From Notospermus geniculatus (lineage: Eukaryota > Nemertea > Pilidiophora > Heteronemertea > Lineidae): 64,000 nt of DNA. The first letter of the stretch is position 1, and each line of letters starts with the position of its first letter. Where the stretch lies: contig NMRB01000188.1 in assembly GCA_002633025.1 (NCBI GenBank), positions 105,360-169,359 on the forward strand, written 5' to 3'. This document shows, in pieces, positions 58,251-64,000 of this stretch. Position numbers and translations under genes: made by a program. The notes beneath the pieces were generated by a model. The model had not been told where the DNA came from and did no database searches. It worked only from the letters and a program-made list of their open reading frames with translations.

Positions 58251-59811
58251 TGGGTGTTCTTTGTTGTGGAATTAAGTGGTGTCTTCACTTGATTGTTGGG
58301 TCGTGTTTTTCTCACTTTTTTATGTTGTGTGCTGTGGAATACATACATAGAATTCTCTCTGCTGGACAATGGGACTTTCATAGGAGCTCATCCCAAAACC
58401 TGCTGCGCTGTCATAGAAACTAGTGCTGTTAGAGTTCCAAAATGATAATAGACTATGTTAGAATAATGATTATGTACAGTTATCATAGAGAGAAGTGTAT
58501 TCAGAGATTTCAGCTGTCTGCTGAAGATTTCAACTCTCTTATAGGAGCAAAGAACCCATTTCGAGCTAACGATTAGGATGGCCAACTCAGCATAACAAAT
58601 TCATTTGTTGTCCAACATGTTTCTCTGATATTTATCAGTCAACTTTTGAAAATCAACAGATCAGAGCCGCTTGACTTGTAGGCAGTGCCTCCTATTGGTA
58701 CAGTTAGGAAACATTGGCTTTAAGCTTCTACTTTATGATACTTTCAGGTGATCAAATTGATGATAATGAAAGATATCGACCGTCAACAAAGTTGCATCAC
58801 CCTCCTGGTGGAAGTCAAACCTCCCTCTGGTGATGTGCGCAAATCTAGGTGTACGATGTTGGTATTTTCTCATCCGAAAAATTGGCATGTTCATAAACGA
58901 TATACAATACTGCTTCACGAAATTGTACGGCAATATTTTGGGTGGTTTGTAGATGTTAGAGCTATCACATTTCTTTGCTCGTTGATGTAGTTTTGTTTTA
59001 TTTTATCTTTGTAAGGGGAACAAAATGCTGCATTTAATTGCAGTATGACCCGCCCCAGTTCTGACAGGGAGAACAGGAAATTTTCTGGGGACGATCAATG
59101 CAGTTCTGAACTACTCAAATTTACACGCCAGTTGGAACATCATGAGCAACACCAGCTGTACATAAGTGTGTAAACCTAATTTCTGCCGTCTGCGTTTTCA
59201 TCAAGGCCGTCTTCCGACGGGAATATGGATGTTTCGAATTATCTGTATCCGTTGTATGATAAAATTGATTATTGTCGTAAACCGTGGAGTGCCTGCATTA
59301 TAAGATGTACCATTTCTTAATTTACTTTTTACTGAGCGATTCCGAATCATGTAATTTTTATGCAACATTGTTTAGATATTTTGCAGGGTTTCTTGTATCA
59401 TATACACATAGGATGTTTTTATCACAGCTGAAAATTTGTTAAGATTTGTGTACAGGATCACTTGAACTTGAACATTTCAAACTTTTAGCTATTGAGGGGT
59501 ATTTTTTCATTGGCAATAACTTGTGGTTTGTTAGCGCATGTTTTTGTGATGAATGAATATTTTGATGACAGAAGTAGGAGACGTCAGCAGCCAAAGGTTT
59601 ATCATCAGTAACAAAGTTGCACAGTGGAAGTGTCAACACTTGTCACCTTAGGGTATGGTGGACTGCCAATTTGAGTTTTGCACCACCGATACTAGTAACA
59701 CATGAACTTGATCATTTATATTTTAGTGCTCACCGACATTGGCCTAAAGTACATGTACCGGTATTGCACATCAGTGTACTTGGGGGTGGATGAGTCTGCA
59801 AATTTCACATT

Positions 59812-60448
59812 AGGCTGCATAAAATTAATTACTTGATTCTCATCAGAACATGGGAGAAAGTTGTTACGACCAGGGCAATTTATATTTTATAATTTATTTT
59901 ATCAAACTCATACTTTCACCATTCAGTGCTACTCAGCAAAAGTACCGGGCGAAAATCACCAGAACAGATACATTCGACCACGTGGCTGGCTGTGACCTAT
60001 ATCAGTAAAATGTGGTTTAAAAAATGAACAATGACTTTTAACATTCATCAAAATATGTTTTCATGTATATTAGTGGTGGTTTGTGCAGGAATTTTGGCTT
60101 GGATAGATGGGAAGGCTGCAGAAAATATCATGTCAAGCAAGTCTGAGGAATGCCGAGTGGTGACTACTGAATACCGACTGAAAGAATGGCCATGATGGTG
60201 GCACTATTATAGCAGACTGATGATGATAGCTCATTAGAATCGATCAACATCCTCAACGTCGTCGAGAGGATTTTGAATCTAAAGGTAGAAAAACATATAT
60301 AAAATATAAATTTTGACTTTGTTGATGCCAGTAGAAATGGCATCCGGTGGTTTTATAATTTATATATAAAATATTTAAAAAATTGACCCGGCGCCGAAAA
60401 TATGACCCGGCCGCTGATGAGAATCAAGTTATTAATTTTATGCAGCCT
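59812..60448. mobile_element. 637-bp DNA element with 35-bp TIRs
   Basis: AGGCTGCATAAAATTAAT begins the left repeat; the right end is its reverse complement with one mismatch over 35 bp. The interior is AT-rich and non-coding. Confidence 0.8.
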
Positions 60449-60530
60449 TAAAACATTCTGATTTTCTTCAATGAGTATGTAGAGTCCATAAATTGGTGTT
60501 AGATGCTGTACATTCTGCTTCTAGGATAGG

Positions 60531-60651
60531 TTAGGTGTTGTTGGGGGTTTCCTTCCAGTAGGTGTAGTTATCCATGTGAACTGAAATCTCTTCGTCAAAC
60601 TGTCGAGTCTCAAACTGCGGAGTCTCTGGGGGGACTGTAGCTTCTACCTGG
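60531..60651 (-). CDS. Weak candidate terminal exon (PETPQ)
   Basis: Minus-strand frame ending in TAA at 60533-60531, with a likely acceptor in GATTCCCCAG or ACTCCCCAG. It reads ATVPPETPQFETRQFDEEIS and ends YTYWKETPNNT. Composition looks coding but no family is recognised and no upstream exon is identified. Confidence 0.2.
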
Positions 60652-60670
60652 GGAGTCTCTGGGGAATCCA

Positions 60671-60750
60671 GGTAAAAAAGGCACTGGTAAAAAAGGCACC
60701 GGTAAAAAAGGCACATAAAAATCACTCATGGGTAGGTAAAAAAGGCACAC
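60671..60750. repeat. 15-bp tandem repeat GGTAAAAAAGGCAC
   Basis: Three contiguous copies (60671-60714) and a fourth at 60735, differing only in the last base. Confidence 0.85.
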
Positions 60751-61686
60751 TTGTCAGAAACTGCACGAGAGTGGTGGAATAGGGAATCATGTTTCATTTA
60801 TGGCAGATTCCTGTCCATTTCTCATTGATAATCCCAGTTGGTCTGACATTGAAGGGATTTGTAAGTTTGCATTTTCCCGCTCTTTTTGTAGGCCTTTTCT
60901 GTTCTAAATCTGGGTGCCTTTCTCAGTACCTTTTAAGGTTCTACCTCCATCATTGAAGCAATGACATCCAAGAATTAGCTCTCCCCTTGAATTGGGTGCG
61001 GTTATTCATGGCTATATAAAGAAGATTGGGAAGATGTCTAAGTTCGGGGGGGGGGGGNTCTGGCTGTGATTCGTCGGAATACGTCCAATCAGAATACGAA
61101 TCTTCTCTGATGACGTATCGGCGGCAGGTATTCCCCAAAGAAGCCAAGTTTCCAAGATGGCGTCTGGCGTCCAACATTTCTCGCTTCGAACATTCAGCGA
61201 GGTAGTGCAACGAATGTCAGCGAGATAAACACTCAGTGACCTATCCCAGCGATGTTTTGTGTCATTAGCTAAACATCCTGGGGATAGTCCGTTGAAGAAA
61301 CCACCCTGCTATCTCATTTCGACTCCTGTAGCTTGCCGTTAGAGCGCTGCACACAGATGTACACGATGTAGGCATGATGTACAGGTCTGCTAACTGATGC
61401 GCGCGCATCCTGCCTGGTAGGAATTCCGACCACACTTCCGGTATGGCGGACCCCGACACCAGTTCCTAACGTGCTGCACGGTGGAACTGGATACCGGTTT
61501 ATTCCCGGCCGTGCTATCCATCATATTCGGTTATCACTGACGGAATGTCCCGAAGAAGGAAACTAATTTACTTTCCTTCCAGTTGTCATTGATATTACAA
61601 GACAATGATGGACAGAACTCAGTCTGGCCGCCGCCGCCACCATAAAAGATTCTTAATCTCGACCGTCAGCAATGACGCGAAGAACT

Positions 61687-61880
61687 ACCAATCAAAGACC
61701 TTCCATCAGTCGGCGCGAAAACGCCAACCAATCAGCGACATTGGATCATTTGGCGCGAAAGAGCCTACCAATCAGCGATCTTGGATCAGTTGGCGCATTC
61801 GCTGTTTGGTTAGTTTTTTCGCGCCAACTGATCCAAGATCGCTGATTGGTTGGCCCATTCGCGCCAGCTTATCCAAGGTC
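61687..61880. promoter_or_regulatory. CCAAT plus E2F-like array: three direct and two inverted 40-bp modules
   Basis: Modules start at 61687, 61727 and 61767 (exact 40-bp spacing), each with ACCAATCA then GGCGCGAAA or a variant. Inverted modules follow at 61815-61854 and, partly, 61861-61880. CCAATCA matches the NF-Y box and TTGGCGCGAAA the E2F consensus. It could be a cell-cycle type promoter or just a foldback repeat; no gene start is identified next to it. Confidence 0.5.
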
Positions 61881-63180
61881 CTAAAATTGACAATAGGTGG
61901 CGTAAAAAGATATGCAACGAATGCGACGACGTCTGCCAATTGCTAACCGAGTCTTCAGTTTAATGTGATGCCATCTTTGGAACATTCATGGATGGCAAGG
62001 ACGGATTAACTTTTGCAAAATAGAAGATCCATGGACTATTTCCGGCGGAAGACATGCGCATGATTGATACAGGACGTCTGGTGAATCATCACATGACCTG
62101 ATGAGGTCATCAAACGTCTGACGAAACTGGGTCACCATGGCAATGGTCGTTAAGGAAATAAATGAGAAGTTTTATGGCGGAGGATCGGTTTGATGTCCCG
62201 CTGATGCAAAAATTATGTAGTAAACATTGCGATGCGCATTTCTTTTGAGTTTGACGGATTGCGGTGAGCGCTGCAGCTCATTTCAAGGTCAGTGGAACGC
62301 GAGCCTCAATGGACCGTTGAATTGCATTTTCTGCCCGCATGCGTGAAATTTTGTGCAATTTATTTTGCTTTCCTTCAATTTCTGACGCATAGAAGGAGGA
62401 TGGGGGAGGGATAATAATAAACTATGAATAATAGTGGCAAGTGAAGCTTGAAATTGTCTGTCTGTCGTCTGCTTTGGTTGTCCGTGATTCTGCGCAGTAT
62501 AGCGCAGGTTTCGGCGGCTGAAGACACACTGCTGTGCAGCCGTGACTCCGAAATCTCGATGTATCGCGGGAAAACGGGGTGGATCGTTCGGGTCAATCAG
62601 TAAGATGTAAGCAAACATAGCAAGTGTTTGCTGAGCTAATTATAAAATTAATGCCATGGTTTACTAATCAGAACAACGTGATTCTGGAATTCGTCCAAAT
62701 TATTCGACGATCGATGACCTTCCATGTCTGTGCAAGCTCGGTCTTCCAAAATATTAGAAAGTGGTGAACGGTGGGGGCGAATAGGGTTAAAGCAGAGTCG
62801 ACCAGTTTCTTTGTTGGCCTCAAACGGTCCACCAGACAGGGGACTCGCTTGACCTTTTGACTCGTTCAATGACTTGGATTTAGGCCTATAGGTCTTGCAA
62901 GGCGTCGATTACACAACTCCAAAAGGCTACGCGTAGGCCTGTGGTCATATAAACCATTAGATAGAGGAATACGGACACGATGGCGAACAATGGCCTAAAA
63001 AGGGTTCATGACCATGTAACCTTTGTTCGTCAGCGTCTCCGTACACTGTGTTCCTCTTGGTAAACTCGGCCTTTCTGCGTCGTGGTCGTCCAACTCCTTT
63101 CTCGGCTACATGTACAGCACGTCTTGGAAGGCCTGAGTTGTGGTTTTTCCGTCATTTTCTATTTCCCGTCTTACCAACAG

Positions 63181-63261
63181 TCATGTCGTTTGGAAAGAAT
63201 CCGTAAACGCAATATCGTGGACTATCTCAAGACGTACAGAATATTGAAGGAATACCAAGGT
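63181..63261 (+). CDS. Weak candidate coding exon
   Basis: Acceptor TCCCGTCTTACCAACAG and donor CCAAG/GTAAAT enclose 81 bases open in one frame (CRLERIRKRNIVDYLKTYRI then LKEYQ). The peptide is helical and charged, and resembles real coding sequence, but it is short and unassigned. Confidence 0.25.
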
Positions 63262-64000
63262 AAATATTGACCGACATTTTGACCTAATGACTCCGAAACA
63301 AGCAGGCTGGCGGTGTAACCTTTGTCAGTGTTCCTTCTGCTAGTGTCCCCGCATTGTTTGGGAACACTTGAAACAGATTGACATGTCAAATGTGCGCCCT
63401 CTAGCGTCAAGTTGAATATCATTTGAACGTTATTTTCATTTCATAGGCCTAAGTCTCTTTATTTTGGATGTTCACTGACGTGCTCTCAGACAATAATTAG
63501 GAATGTTATACGGGATTAAACCAGGATATAAGATGTCATTGAGACGTTTACGAGTGCATTTTATCGATATGTCATAATAAAAGTCAAAGGCCTGACACAG
63601 GGATCAAAAGGCACGTCGGCAGAGACGTCGCCGACAACGCCAGTCTCGCGCGATTGAGACGAACCACGTTACACTATCCTCTATACTGTCTAAATGTTTT
63701 TGTTCAAGACTAGGCCCGCCGGCGCCATCGCTCTGTTCGACTGGTATCGTTTGGATAAGAGTGAATTGACCCAATAATTTATTGAATTTGACACCTTTCG
63801 ATGCATTCTCAAGAGTCGAACCAAAGGCACACCTGCTTTGGAATGCCTGTCATTGTGTTTTGAGATTCTCAATGGAGTTATTGACCAATCCTTTTATTTA
63901 ATTTGGACTTTCGTTCTGGTTTCAACTTCAAACCCTTTCTCAGCCAGGAATTTTCCTTCATGTTCTTGCCCACATGTTCCTTGGACGGCAAAGAGGAAGC

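Larger units (their letters stand above)
58251..64000. other. Region downstream of the dihydropyrimidinase/CRMP gene
   Basis: No convincing gene. It contains a TIR element (59812-60448), a 15-bp tandem repeat, a CCAAT/E2F-like array and two weak exon candidates (minus 60531-60651, plus 63181-63261). A neighbouring gene may begin beyond the window. Confidence 0.5.

Noticed and set aside
61605-61946. 113-codon plus-strand frame
   Set aside because: Consists of the translated CCAAT/E2F-like 40-bp modules.

Overview
The window is animal nuclear DNA. It has intron-rich genes with canonical GT-AG splice sites, a cytosolic ribosomal protein gene, tRNA-derived SINE-like elements and many short inverted-repeat elements. 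The palindromes AGGCCT and ACCGGT recur throughout, and the protein families point to a marine invertebrate, probably a deuterostome such as an echinoderm or hemichordate. The species is an inference. There are assembly gaps at 38531-38799 (269 N) and single N bases at 42804, 48951, 56627 and 61058.

Three genes can be rebuilt exon by exon. (1) 24652 down to 469, minus strand: a giant single-pass membrane mucin related to vertebrate KIAA1549/KIAA1549L. I join 18 exons with matching phases; they sum to 10,410 nt, or 3,469 residues plus a stop. Exon 1 is a signal peptide. Exons 2 and 3 are enormous, symmetric (phase 1-1) Ser-rich exons with two unrelated tandem repeats (about 14 aa and about 37 aa). 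Exons 4-5 hold a juxtamembrane domain with two polybasic sites, exon 6 the transmembrane helix, and exons 7-18 a cytoplasmic tail. A 12-nt microexon candidate (10031-10042) and a 51-nt one (2370-2420) also keep the frame. (2) 27634 down to 26170, minus strand: ribosomal protein eL15 (RPL15), with a 5'TOP-like non-coding first exon and three coding exons for 204 aa. (3) Plus strand, 28015 or 30909 to 57072: a dihydropyrimidinase/CRMP family gene. The core has all six metal-ligand residues of active dihydropyrimidinase but ends in a CRMP-type tail. Two alternative first exons fit: a three-codon exon at 28015, divergent from RPL15, giving 577 aa, and a 143-codon exon at 30909 resembling the long CRMP isoform N-terminus, giving 717 aa.

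The rest is introns and intergenic DNA: a perfect 55-bp palindrome (1002-1056), a 265-bp-armed foldback (28364-29029), a hAT-like MITE with 8-bp target duplication (41055-41195), several other TIR elements, five tRNA-like SINE pieces, minisatellites, a 300-bp tandem duplication in the last intron of the dihydropyrimidinase/CRMP gene, and a 40-bp-period array of CCAAT and E2F-like sites arranged as direct and inverted copies (61687-61880). From 58235 to 64000 I find no convincing gene, only two weak exon candidates.

All exon joins come from reading splice sites, phases and translations by eye. Family assignments rest on recognised motifs; no database search was run.
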